Under the pieces are notes generated by a model, which saw nothing but the letters and a program-made list of their open reading frames with translations, was not told the DNA's origin and made no database searches. This document shows positions 1 to 7,806 of a DNA stretch of 64,000 bases, in pieces. The DNA is from Halobacteriovorax sp. JY17 (lineage in GTDB: Bacteria; Bdellovibrionota; Bacteriovoracia; Bacteriovoracales; Bacteriovoracaceae), in the NCBI RefSeq assembly GCF_002753895.1, contig NZ_NJER01000001.1, forward strand, positions 992,001 to 1,056,000, given 5' to 3'. Position 1 is the stretch's first letter; each line of letters opens with the position of its first letter. The position numbers and the translations under genes are program-made.

Positions 1-406
1 AACAACCAGACTTTCTAAAGAGCTTACCAATAGGAAAGATATTTAAATTATTCCCACCGGCAACATAGAGAGGAAATCCATACTTCTTAAAGACCATATA
101 ATTGATGGCCACATAGTCTGCGTGAGATTGATGATTAGGAACCATCACCACAGATTTTTCTTTTACTAATTTATTAAAGTCTACACCGTTCTCGCTAAAG
201 TTCACTCCGTCATAGAGTTTTGGAAGCGTAGAATCTAAGAGCTTTTGAAAAGACTTGATATAGGTTTTAGAAAACTCTGCACGAATTTCTTTTAAATTCT
301 TTAGGGCCTTTTCTCTTTCTTCTTTCGGGTTATCTCTTCCCTCAATTCTTGCTTTAAGCTTTGGGTAAGAGAGAACTATCTTTTCTTGTCCGTTAAATAG
401 ACTCAT
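1..406 (-). CDS. Glycerol-3-phosphate acyltransferase (PlsB-like), 5' part only
   Basis: The gene starts at ATG 406 and runs off the left edge, so only about 135 N-terminal residues are visible. They include NHQSHADY, the HX4D acyltransferase motif, and then a stretch reading GNNLNIFPIGKLFRKSG, which resembles the PlsB substrate-binding block. The family transfers a fatty acyl group to sn-glycerol 3-phosphate at the inner membrane, the first step of phospholipid synthesis. A charged helical stretch rich in K and E precedes the motif. The start lies 12 bases downstream of the stop of the IMPDH-family gene on the same strand, so the two are probably cotranscribed. A lysophospholipid-type acyltransferase remains possible because the C-terminal half is not seen. 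Confidence 0.8.
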   Translation of the reverse strand, partial: MSLFNGQEKIVLSYPKLKARIEGRDNPKEEREKALKNLKEIRAEFSKTYIKSFQKLLDSTLPKLYDGVNFSENGVDFNKLVKEKSVVMVPNHQSHADYVAINYMVFKKYGFPLYVAGGNNLNIFPIGKLFRKSGC

Positions 407-418
407 TAAAATCCTTTA

Positions 419-1480
419 TTATCTCTTTCCGTGTGGACGAGATTCAATCATCCCTGACGTACTCATTTCCATGAATAGCCCCACTTCTTTCATTGCTGCA
501 ATATTATCTACACCAAGATAAGTCATTCCAGACCTTAGACCACCAGTGAGCTCAGATACAACGTCTGCAACTGATCCCTTACATGGAACCATTGTGTCTA
601 CACCTTCAGCGGCCATTCCCTTCGGAAGCTCGCCTCTCCAAGAGACTTGCGCGGCCTTTGAGGCCATTCCTCTATACTCTTTCATTCCACCTTTAAGCTC
701 ACCCGGAGTTTCAAGAGTTCCAGAAAGTAGAGACCCTGCCATAATTGTGTGGGCCCCAGCGCATAGAGCTTTTACGATATCGCCAGAAGTTTTAATCCCT
801 CCATCGGCAATAACAGGAACCCCGTGCTTGATCGCTTCATCCACGCACATAGCAATAGCTGTTAGCTGAGGAACACCGTGTCCTGTAATAATTCTTGTCG
901 TACACATCGAACCTGGACCAATTCCAACTTTAACAGCGTCAGCACCAAGGTCAATCATTCTCTTAACCCCTTCACCAGTGGCGACGTTACCTGCAATAAC
1001 ATCAATATGAGGCCAAGTCTTTTTTACATATTCAAGGGTCTCAAGCATCATAACAGAATCGCCGTGAGCGATATCAATAGTGAGGATTTCAACACCGATG
1101 TCAGCAAGAAGTTTTGCTCTAAGCTTTCCTTCTTCTTTTACACCAATTGAAGCGGCCACAGGACCTTTTAAATTATTTTCTTTAATATAGTTTTGGATTC
1201 TTCTCACATCTTCAACTTGTTCTTCAGGAGACATGAAGCGGTGAAGAATTCCAAGACCTCCAAGCTTAGCCATGGCACAGGCCATCTCTACACCAGTAAC
1301 AGTGTCCATATTGGCAGAAATAATTGGAGTTTCAATTTCATAATTCTTAGTCGCCTTAGAATTAAGTGAAGGTATTCTTCTAGATGCAATTTCTGAGTGT
1401 CTTGGAATCATTAAGACATCATCAAAAGTTAAACCTTTTCCACGTTGTAGAATTTGTTGCGCATTGAACACGAGTTCCAT
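419..1480 (-). CDS. IMP dehydrogenase/GMP reductase family enzyme without CBS domains
   Basis: 353-residue TIM-barrel enzyme. [16 protein letters not shown], the [12 protein letters not shown] active-site loop (catalytic Cys193) and IADGGI are all present. IMP dehydrogenase normally carries a CBS pair of about 120 residues inserted after the N-terminal barrel strands; here the chain runs through without it, giving GMP-reductase length. The tail has AAEG, closer to the ASEG of GMP reductases than the PEG of many IMPDHs, whereas the MDTVT and GGLRSGM stretches look IMPDH-like. It therefore either oxidises IMP to XMP or reduces GMP to IMP; sequence alone does not settle which. The start is ATG 1480, preceded by GGGAG with 6 bases between. 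It is followed at once by the acyltransferase gene. Confidence 0.85.
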   Translation of the reverse strand: MELVFNAQQILQRGKGLTFDDVLMIPRHSEIASRRIPSLNSKATKNYEIETPIISANMDTVTGVEMACAMAKLGGLGILHRFMSPEEQVEDVRRIQNYIKENNLKGPVAASIGVKEEGKLRAKLLADIGVEILTIDIAHGDSVMMLETLEYVKKTWPHIDVIAGNVATGEGVKRMIDLGADAVKVGIGPGSMCTTRIITGHGVPQLTAIAMCVDEAIKHGVPVIADGGIKTSGDIVKALCAGAHTIMAGSLLSGTLETPGELKGGMKEYRGMASKAAQVSWRGELPKGMAAEGVDTMVPCKGSVADVVSELTGGLRSGMTYLGVDNIAAMKEVGLFMEMSTSGMIESRPHGKR

Positions 1481-1659
1481 GGTTTTCTCCCAAAAAGTTG
1501 ATTTTGAGCTTATAAAATACCTTGTTAATTTTGGTTACACAACTATGACGCAGGTCAAATGCAGATTTTTTGGTGGAGGTGGCGCTGGAAACATAACTAC
1601 GGCCCTCGAGAGATACCATCGACTAAAGCGAATTTCATCGCCCCTCCATTCTACTAAGA

Positions 1660-2925
1660 CTAAGTAAGCCCCTTTAAGTTCTTTTGTAAATGTTTAGCTC
1701 TCTTATAAAATTCATCCTTGATTAATTTTGCTGTCTCAATTCCCTCGTAGTTTTCTTCAAACTCATCAACAAGGGAGTCAATCTCTTTTGAGATTAATTC
1801 AATTACTGTCACACCTTCTCTATAAAGTAGTGACTCTTTTATTTTCAATTCATTGGCCAAAATCTCAAAATTACTCATCCTTAGCTTGTGCCAATCATTA
1901 TTACCACCAACTTTATAACTAAACTTTTTTGTAAATCCTTTATAAACCGAAGTACAAAGGAGATCATAAAAAGGCGATAGTCTTATTCCTTTATCAGTAT
2001 AGAGAAAGCTTAGATTCTTTGAGTGACAATCATTGTTTCCAATAAGTAGGTTAAACCAAAACCACTTTAAAAACTGTGACAAGTCTTTCAGTGGAACGGC
2101 ACTATTATCTTTAATCAATTTGTAGTTTTCAAACAGCTTGGGTCCACCATCCTCTTCATATTTCTTTCTTGAAGTTAGCCCCTGAGCTTGGCAAAAATCC
2201 TCTTGATGAATTCTAACTGTATTTTCTTTCACGATCCTACGATCAAATCGCTCAACAATATATAAAGGGTATTCTCCTTCAATTAAAATTGTCTTTGGGA
2301 CATTTAGACCTATTAGACCTGCTAGCTTCATGCAAAAATGTTCATTATATGGAGTATCCTCAGTATTTCGATGATATCGAACATGAGGTTTTAATATATG
2401 TGTTGTTGGTTCTCCATTTAGAGGAATGAGAAATTTCTTATCTTTATAAATAACAGGAAACTTATCTTGGGCACCAGCGAGAGAGAAACGCCCGCCTTCC
2501 TCACTTATAATTGTTCCTGTGAGTGGTCTTTTATCTCTTAGAAATTCATATATTTTTTCAATTTCTATTTCAGAAGATTTATATTTCTCGCCCTTTCGCG
2601 CTTTATCCGTAGGACTCAAAATGAAAGCACCAGCACAATCAACTCCAAATTCTTTTAAGAAATGAAACTCATCTGTTACATTCTTCTCGGATAAACTCTC
2701 AATGGCCTGTCTAACTTCACCTTCGGGAAGAAGGTTTTCAAAGAATGCTTTTGTTTGTATGTGACTAAATGAATCTTCACTTAGAGGTAGATTAATTGAA
2801 ATAGCAAAAGAGCTTTTCTTCTCTAACCAACTCTTCGCATATGAAAAGGACAATCTTTCTTCATCATCCTCAATCAACATACCAACTAGTTCTTCATTAT
2901 AAAAAAGATTCAGGCTTTCACTCAT
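1660..2925 (-). CDS. hipA: HipA-type serine/threonine kinase toxin
   Basis: 421 residues, close to the usual HipA length of about 440. The nucleotide/autophosphorylation loop is present as SLAGAQDK with Ser148, matching Ser150 of E. coli HipA. THILKP, ERFDR and HQEDFCQAQG follow. The catalytic loop reads GNNDCHSKN with Asp299, and the metal-binding segment is SPFYD. HipA phosphorylates glutamyl-tRNA synthetase in E. coli, which causes growth arrest; the target here is unknown. ATG lies 2 bases after the hipB stop, and its ribosome binding site (GAGGAG) overlaps the end of hipB, so the two are translationally coupled. All catalytic motifs are intact, so the toxin is probably active. The gene makes glutamyl-tRNA, the first substrate of the nearby heme operon, a possible indirect target; that link is speculation. 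Confidence 0.9.
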   Translation of the reverse strand: MSESLNLFYNEELVGMLIEDDEERLSFSYAKSWLEKKSSFAISINLPLSEDSFSHIQTKAFFENLLPEGEVRQAIESLSEKNVTDEFHFLKEFGVDCAGAFILSPTDKARKGEKYKSSEIEIEKIYEFLRDKRPLTGTIISEEGGRFSLAGAQDKFPVIYKDKKFLIPLNGEPTTHILKPHVRYHRNTEDTPYNEHFCMKLAGLIGLNVPKTILIEGEYPLYIVERFDRRIVKENTVRIHQEDFCQAQGLTSRKKYEEDGGPKLFENYKLIKDNSAVPLKDLSQFLKWFWFNLLIGNNDCHSKNLSFLYTDKGIRLSPFYDLLCTSVYKGFTKKFSYKVGGNNDWHKLRMSNFEILANELKIKESLLYREGVTVIELISKEIDSLVDEFEENYEGIETAKLIKDEFYKRAKHLQKNLKGLT

Positions 2926-2927
2926 AG

Positions 2928-3170
2928 CTACTCTCCTCGCTCACTACCTCTACCTTTTAAATAAAGATCAAGGCCAAGTAAGTTTGCGATAGAGATCAAT
3001 GTTGAAAGCTTTATGTCACTTGCGCCAGATTCAATCTTTGCGATTCCTGCTCGTGATAAGCCTGCATAATCAGCAAGCTCAGTCTGTGTGATCTTTCTTT
3101 GCTTTCTGATTTCTTTAATCATTGATGCTATCTTTTTACTGTCATTTATAATTGATACTTTATCACTCAT
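2928..3170 (-). CDS. hipB: HipB-type XRE antitoxin
   Basis: 80-residue Xre/Cro-family helix-turn-helix protein. The HTH spans roughly residues 18-70 (IRKQRKITQTELADYAGLS, then AGIAKIESG). HipB binds HipA and represses its own operon by binding palindromic operators. It is the first gene of the pair, with the kinase 2 bases downstream. Its SD, GGAG 7 bases before the ATG, sits in the centre of the promoter-proximal palindrome, so repressor binding would cover the transcription start and the DNA encoding the ribosome binding site. Confidence 0.9.
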   Translation of the reverse strand: MSDKVSIINDSKKIASMIKEIRKQRKITQTELADYAGLSRAGIAKIESGASDIKLSTLISIANLLGLDLYLKGRGSERGE

Positions 3171-3190
3171 ATGTATACTCCAGTATACAT
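3171..3190. promoter_or_regulatory. hipBA operator 1
   Basis: ATGTATACTCCAGTATACAT consists of two perfect 9-base inverted arms around a 2-base spacer. It abuts the hipB ATG and covers the predicted transcription start and ribosome binding site. It is the best of three related copies and the likely HipB binding site. Confidence 0.8.
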
Positions 3191-3216
3191 TATATGTTTT
3201 TTCTTGAATTTTTCAA
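3189..3216 (-). promoter_or_regulatory. hipBA promoter (-35 and -10)
   Basis: Read on the minus strand, TTGAAA (3211-3216) and a perfect TATAAT (3189-3194) are separated by 16 bases. The -10 box overlaps the first operator by two bases, so transcription should start inside that operator and give a leader of only about ten bases. This is a near-consensus sigma-70-type promoter. Confidence 0.75.
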
Positions 3217-3219
3217 CAA

Positions 3220-3239
3220 AATTCTACTGTAGTAGACAA
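3220..3239. promoter_or_regulatory. hipBA operator 2
   Basis: A related palindrome with core TCTACTGTAGTAGA matches operator 1 at 13 of 18 arm positions. Its centre is 49 bases from the centre of operator 1. It lies just upstream of the -35 box. Confidence 0.6.
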
Positions 3240-3269
3240 ACAGTGAAAAAGTTATAAAAAGAAGTAAAA

Positions 3270-3289
3270 ATGCTTACTTCAGTATACAT
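3270..3289. promoter_or_regulatory. hipBA operator 3
   Basis: The right arm AGTATACAT is identical to operator 1, and the left arm differs at two positions (16 of 18 arm positions match). Its centre is 50 bases from operator 2, which makes an evenly phased array of three sites upstream of hipB. Confidence 0.65.
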
Positions 3290-3357
3290 CAAAGTACTCA
3301 AGTTCTGACCTATTCACAGATTTACTGTAACCAAGTAGACTAGTACCTTTTCACCAA

Positions 3358-4761
3358 TTAGCCTATGGGTGGCGTTAAATTTTCTTCGCCTTTCAAAACA
3401 TAATCTGGTGCGACTTCTTTCGGCCGTGCTGTTGCAAGAGCACGTCTAACCCATACGAGACCAAATGAAGATGCAATAATGCTACCGATGACAATGGAAA
3501 TCCATACAGACCAAATCTCAAGTGAGAATATTTGAAGGCTAACGACAGTAAGAGATAGAGCAATTCCAATACGACTAAAAGTGATCCAAAACCCTGGCCA
3601 TGAACGTCCTATTCCTTGAAAGATATTTGCTTCTATAAAAGCTATCGCGAAAAAAACATACCCAATAGGAACAACTCTAAAGTATTGAAGTGCATAATCA
3701 GTTACAAGTGGGTCACTAGTAAAAACTCCTACTATATAAGGCGCAAAGAGAAATGATAGTAAACTAAATACTAGCGCTGCTCCAGAACCAAAGTAAACTG
3801 CAAATTTCAACACTTCGCGAACTCGCTCATGCTTACCTGCTCCTATATTCTGTCCTATCAAAGACATTGCACCAAAACCAAATCCAATGGCGGGAATAAA
3901 GGCAAAGAACTCAATTCGAAAACCAATTGAAAATGCAGCGGCCCCAGCCTCATAAAAAGAAGCTGAGACAAAGAACATTAAAGCAGAAAAACCAAGAGGG
4001 TTTAAAACTTGATTCAAAGAAGCAGGTAATCCAATATTAATAACACTTTTAACTGAACTCCACTCTAGTTGTAAGAGTTTCAACTTAAGTGGAACCATCA
4101 TCGTTGGTTTCATTAAAAGTCTCAACGCTAAAATTAGAAATACGACTTGTGAGATAAGCGTTGCATAGGCTGCGCCAGCAATACCAAGTTCTGGGAATCC
4201 TCCATAACCAAAAATCAAAAGAGGATCAAGTATAGTATTTACCAATGTCGAAACAGCGAAGAGTTTTGTCATCGTGAAATTATCACCTTGAGCATTAAAA
4301 GAAATGGATGTCATCATCATCAAAAATGTAAAGATTGACCCAGAGGTAACAACAGTAAAGTATGGTTGAGCAAGAGGTAGTATATCCCCAACTGCGCCAG
4401 AGATAACAAGGAGCTTATTTTTAAAGATTAAAATAATTGCTGTAAAAAATAGCGCTGCAAAAATTGTTAATAAATAACCTTGTCCAAGAATACGCTCTGC
4501 TAGGTCTTTTTTATTAGCACCAATATTTTGACCAACTAAAACTGCTGTTCCAACAGATACTCCCATAGCTAAACTGATCATAACAAATAAAACGATTTGA
4601 GAGATTGATACTGCGGCGATGGCCGAAGCAGAAAGTTTAGCAACCCAAAAAGCATCAACTAAATTATAAAGAGAATGAAAAAACATCGAAAGCATCATAG
4701 GCCATGCAAGAGACCAAAGTTGCTTTGGAATATGTCCGTTTGTTAAATCTTGTCCTTGCAT
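3358..4761 (-). CDS. MATE family multidrug/Na+ antiporter
   Basis: 467 residues with about twelve hydrophobic segments and the two-fold repeat of the MATE superfamily. GQNIGA appears in both halves (VGQNIGANKKD and IGQNIGAGKHE), and the N-terminus reads LWSLAWPMMLSMFFHSLYNL, as in NorM/DinF proteins. MATE transporters export cationic drugs or metabolites using a Na+ or H+ gradient. The start ATG 4761 has AAGGA six bases upstream. It lies 45 bases downstream of the Na/Pi-like gene on the same strand. Substrate cannot be read from sequence. Confidence 0.9.
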   Translation of the reverse strand: MQGQDLTNGHIPKQLWSLAWPMMLSMFFHSLYNLVDAFWVAKLSASAIAAVSISQIVLFVMISLAMGVSVGTAVLVGQNIGANKKDLAERILGQGYLLTIFAALFFTAIILIFKNKLLVISGAVGDILPLAQPYFTVVTSGSIFTFLMMMTSISFNAQGDNFTMTKLFAVSTLVNTILDPLLIFGYGGFPELGIAGAAYATLISQVVFLILALRLLMKPTMMVPLKLKLLQLEWSSVKSVINIGLPASLNQVLNPLGFSALMFFVSASFYEAGAAAFSIGFRIEFFAFIPAIGFGFGAMSLIGQNIGAGKHERVREVLKFAVYFGSGAALVFSLLSFLFAPYIVGVFTSDPLVTDYALQYFRVVPIGYVFFAIAFIEANIFQGIGRSWPGFWITFSRIGIALSLTVVSLQIFSLEIWSVWISIVIGSIIASSFGLVWVRRALATARPKEVAPDYVLKGEENLTPPIG

Positions 4762-4806
4762 TAGAATTCCTTTTGCCCTCTATTCGACTTAGAGAATCTC
4801 ATTATA

Positions 4807-6381
4807 CTATCTCGCGAGATAAAGCCCATAACTATGAGATCTTACTTTTCGAAGAGAGATGACAATATCTGAATAGATAAGTGTGTGATTCACGCGACCA
4901 TGTCTAAGTTCCTCGCACTCGTCTTTTAAAGAGAGTGACATTCTTTGCATATCGCTATTATCGCTTTTCACTCCTGCTCCTAAATTTTCACAGCAGAGTT
5001 CATAGAAAGATCTAACTTTAGAGAGTAGATCTGCAATTTTCGCTAAATCTTCTTTAGAGAGAGATTCCTCAATTGAGAGCTTCGTCTTATGTGTCACGAA
5101 ATCATTTAAGTAGTCAGCGATACTTTCAAATTCTTTTGCTACAAATAAAATAGAGAGGGCCTCCTTGGCCTGTGATGAATTGAGAGAATTTTCCATGAGA
5201 GTTTGAATAAACTCACTCATCTCACTACAAATCCTATCCGTTATATCTTCATATTTCTTAATTTTGGCAAGCTGTCTTGGACTACTTTCAATATCGCTAA
5301 TATAAATTTCAGCGTGATCAAACATACGATCAACAATGCTTTTAAGTTTATACATCTCTTTATGCGCTTGCCATAGAGAGGTCGCAGGAATGAGTTCATC
5401 AGATCTTCCAAACGCTAAAAGCCTTTGAGGTATTTTAACCTCTGGACTTGGAATCATTTTAAAAATTGAATCTCTTATAAATTTAAAGAAGATCAGAGCT
5501 AGAATAATATTTACAGCATTTAACGTTGTATAAAAGAAAGGTAGAACTAGATTTATTCCTACATACGATTGAATTAACTTTAAGCTACTTGAAAAGAACG
5601 TTAAATAAATCAGTGTTACTGGAATAGATAGAGAGTTTAAAAAGATATTAAAGAGTGCCGATCTCTGTCCTTCGATATTACCTTTCTTAGAGTTTAAGAA
5701 AAGTTTAATACAAGGGCCTAGTGCCGCTCCAGCAAGAACAGCACATGAGAGTTCTACTGAAATATTATGAGTATAAAAGAAGGCCATAAAGAGACCGATT
5801 AAGAGCACTGTACTATTTAGAAAATAAGAAACCACAACACCAAGAATAATCGCGATAGCGAGAAAGAGAAAATTATTACTTTCTACAAGTATTGTCGAAA
5901 TGACCAGTGTGTCTGAATTAAAAAATGTGATACACAGATCAAGTCCAAGATAGAGAAATCCAATACCAAGAATAACTCTAGAGAGTAACTTTACTGCGAG
6001 TATTCTAATAAAGAAATGACCAACGGCCCCAACGAAGAGAAAGAGATAAGACCAATGAGAGAGATCAAAGGTAAAGAGCCAAGGAAAAGCTGAGGCACCG
6101 AGATTTACACCCATTATAAAGAGTGCAGAAATACTAAATCTTACAATTCCAGAATTAACTAAACCTAGAATCATATTAGTGCACGAGTAAACACTTAGAA
6201 CACTCGCTCCACTAAGAAGTCCCATCAGAAATGAATTTCTCGATCTAATAACCGTTCTAGCATTTAGTCCGCGCAGAAGCTCGCCAGAGAGAGACTGCAT
6301 CGAAAGAACAAGAAAGTTTATAGCAAAAATAAAGAGAGCAACACCACCTAAGAGGGGCCAGATGCGTTCTATGGGGATCAT
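4807..6381 (-). CDS. Na/Pi-cotransporter-like membrane protein with C-terminal PhoU-like domain
   Basis: 524 residues. The first 330 or so are membrane segments arranged as an inverted repeat, and the rest is a soluble helical region like the PhoU domain of bacterial YjbB/NptA proteins. Each repeat ends in the expected glycine-rich segment (MGVNLGAS; AGAALGPC). The QSSS motifs that line the transport site in Na/phosphate cotransporters are not intact: the first is replaced by a segment reading SVYSCTN and the second by LNSTV. Family membership is therefore supported, but phosphate transport is doubtful. ATG 6381 lies 4 bases after a small membrane-protein gene and has no clear SD, so translation may be coupled. 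Confidence 0.75.
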   Translation of the reverse strand: MIPIERIWPLLGGVALFIFAINFLVLSMQSLSGELLRGLNARTVIRSRNSFLMGLLSGASVLSVYSCTNMILGLVNSGIVRFSISALFIMGVNLGASAFPWLFTFDLSHWSYLFLFVGAVGHFFIRILAVKLLSRVILGIGFLYLGLDLCITFFNSDTLVISTILVESNNFLFLAIAIILGVVVSYFLNSTVLLIGLFMAFFYTHNISVELSCAVLAGAALGPCIKLFLNSKKGNIEGQRSALFNIFLNSLSIPVTLIYLTFFSSSLKLIQSYVGINLVLPFFYTTLNAVNIILALIFFKFIRDSIFKMIPSPEVKIPQRLLAFGRSDELIPATSLWQAHKEMYKLKSIVDRMFDHAEIYISDIESSPRQLAKIKKYEDITDRICSEMSEFIQTLMENSLNSSQAKEALSILFVAKEFESIADYLNDFVTHKTKLSIEESLSKEDLAKIADLLSKVRSFYELCCENLGAGVKSDNSDMQRMSLSLKDECEELRHGRVNHTLIYSDIVISLRKVRSHSYGLYLAR

Positions 6382-6385
6382 ATAT

Positions 6386-6733
6386 TCAACTTGTAGTTAA
6401 TTTAGCAAAAAATATTGGAATAATAATATAGAGAATTGTGTCTCGAACTAAATAAAAAAGAAAGAAATAAATAAAGGCCTTTGGACCTTTATCCCATAGT
6501 TTTTCAATACCAAGATATTGAACTTTCTTACTCATTGAAATCATGAAGGGAGTTTTCCCCCAATGCTTTACAAAGAAACTCAAGGCGCCATCGACACGCT
6601 TGTCGAATCTAAGAAATGCTCTTATAACAAAAGCTGGAGTCATGCGAAGAAGAAATGCTTTTATCACATCTCCCCACCTCTCCCAAAATGGTCGAGAGTC
6701 CTTATTTTCTATTGTATCTATGGCCTTATTCAT
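6386..6733 (-). CDS. Small membrane protein of unknown function
   Basis: 115 residues, family not recognised. The N-terminal two thirds is basic and aromatic with amphipathic stretches; a clear membrane helix (FIYFFLFYLVRDTILYIIIP) lies near the C-terminus. It ends 4 bases before the Na/Pi-like gene, so the pair is probably cotranscribed and could form one membrane assembly. It is transcribed divergently from hemA, about 150 bases away. Confidence 0.65.
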   Translation of the reverse strand: MNKAIDTIENKDSRPFWERWGDVIKAFLLRMTPAFVIRAFLRFDKRVDGALSFFVKHWGKTPFMISMSKKVQYLGIEKLWDKGPKAFIYFFLFYLVRDTILYIIIPIFFAKLTTS

Positions 6734-6882
6734 GGTTGTTTATTACCAAAGAATGTTTGCTATGTGAAACAATTTGAAAAAAAACATAATTCTACATTTT
6801 TGTGACAATAATCCCTAACTACAGAGATATATTGGATAAAAGAAAGACATAGACACATAACAGCAAACTAAGATTGGAAATT

Positions 6883-7806
6883 ATGATTAGTGGATTAAAA
6901 GTCATTAACCTGCCTGCAGGAACAAAAATAAATCGCCCAAAAAATGGAGAGCTCTTTATTCTTGAGACCTGTCAAAGAACTTTAGTTCTAGGATATAACT
7001 TTGTTCCCTTCCACCATATAGTAACGCCGGCCAAGGAAATCGAAACTTACGTTGCAGATAAAGCCTATAGCTACCTTTTAGAAACAATTTGTGGATTAAA
7101 GAGTAAGCTCCTTGGCGAAAATGAGATCACTTCGCAGTTTAAAAAGTCTTATACAGAGTACCTAGGCTACGGAATTAGAAATTCTCAAATCATGTCTATA
7201 CTCGAAAAATTATTCATGGACGCGAAGAAGATTCGTACTTCTTACCTGAAGGAAATTGGACAACAGACGTATGCAGGTATTGCCAGAAAGTTACTTAGAA
7301 ACTCTTCTTTAGATGGAGATATTCTCATTATCGGCTCAGGACAACTTGCAGAAGATTTAATAAAGCTTCTCTCAAAGAAGCACCGTATTTTTCTAAGTGC
7401 AAGAAATACAACGAAGGCCCTCGATTTAGTATCTAAATATAGTGATGACAATATTGAGTTAGTCGAGTGGAATAGTCTTGATGCGTGGTCAAAGTTTCCA
7501 TTTATCATGAATACAATCGGTTCAAAGGCCTATTCTATCAATCACCACTTCTTCTTAGATTGGTCTAAGAATGATGAGAGATTATTCATTGATTTAGGTT
7601 CTCCCTGTGTGATAAATACTCCTTTCACAACCAGAGAAGAAGTATACAGACTTGAAGACATATTCGAGTTCGGAAAAATTTTAAACGAAAGCAAACAGCA
7701 GAAAGTACAAAGTGCCCATGCAGCAATAGAAACTCTTGTCCAAAAAAGAATTAATTCATTTGCTCTCAGCCTACCTTTCGGCTGGGAGGAAGTTCAATTT
7801 GTCTAA
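6883..7806 (+). CDS. hemA: Glutamyl-tRNA reductase, short form
   Basis: Reduces glutamyl-tRNA(Glu) to glutamate-1-semialdehyde with NADPH, the first committed step of C5 tetrapyrrole synthesis. ETCQRT carries the catalytic Cys (about residue 30), and GLKSKLLGENEI matches the tRNA/substrate region. ILIIGSGQLAEDLIKLL is the NADPH-binding fold. At about 307 residues it is far shorter than the usual 420: the N-terminus is clipped by some 20 residues and the chain ends soon after the spinal helix, so the C-terminal dimerisation domain is missing. I chose ATG 6883, with GGAA 5 bases upstream, over an in-frame TTG at 6874. First gene of the heme operon. Confidence 0.85.
   Translation: MISGLKVINLPAGTKINRPKNGELFILETCQRTLVLGYNFVPFHHIVTPAKEIETYVADKAYSYLLETICGLKSKLLGENEITSQFKKSYTEYLGYGIRNSQIMSILEKLFMDAKKIRTSYLKEIGQQTYAGIARKLLRNSSLDGDILIIGSGQLAEDLIKLLSKKHRIFLSARNTTKALDLVSKYSDDNIELVEWNSLDAWSKFPFIMNTIGSKAYSINHHFFLDWSKNDERLFIDLGSPCVINTPFTTREEVYRLEDIFEFGKILNESKQQKVQSAHAAIETLVQKRINSFALSLPFGWEEVQFV

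Noticed and set aside
1464-1667. 67-codon plus-strand frame in the gap between hipA and the IMPDH-family gene
   Set aside because: It overlaps the start region of a clear gene on the other strand, has no SD and no recognisable content.
3321-3345. Possible fourth hipBA operator near TTTACTGTAACCAAGTAGAC
   Set aside because: Only one short arm matches and its spacing from the third copy does not hold the dyad.
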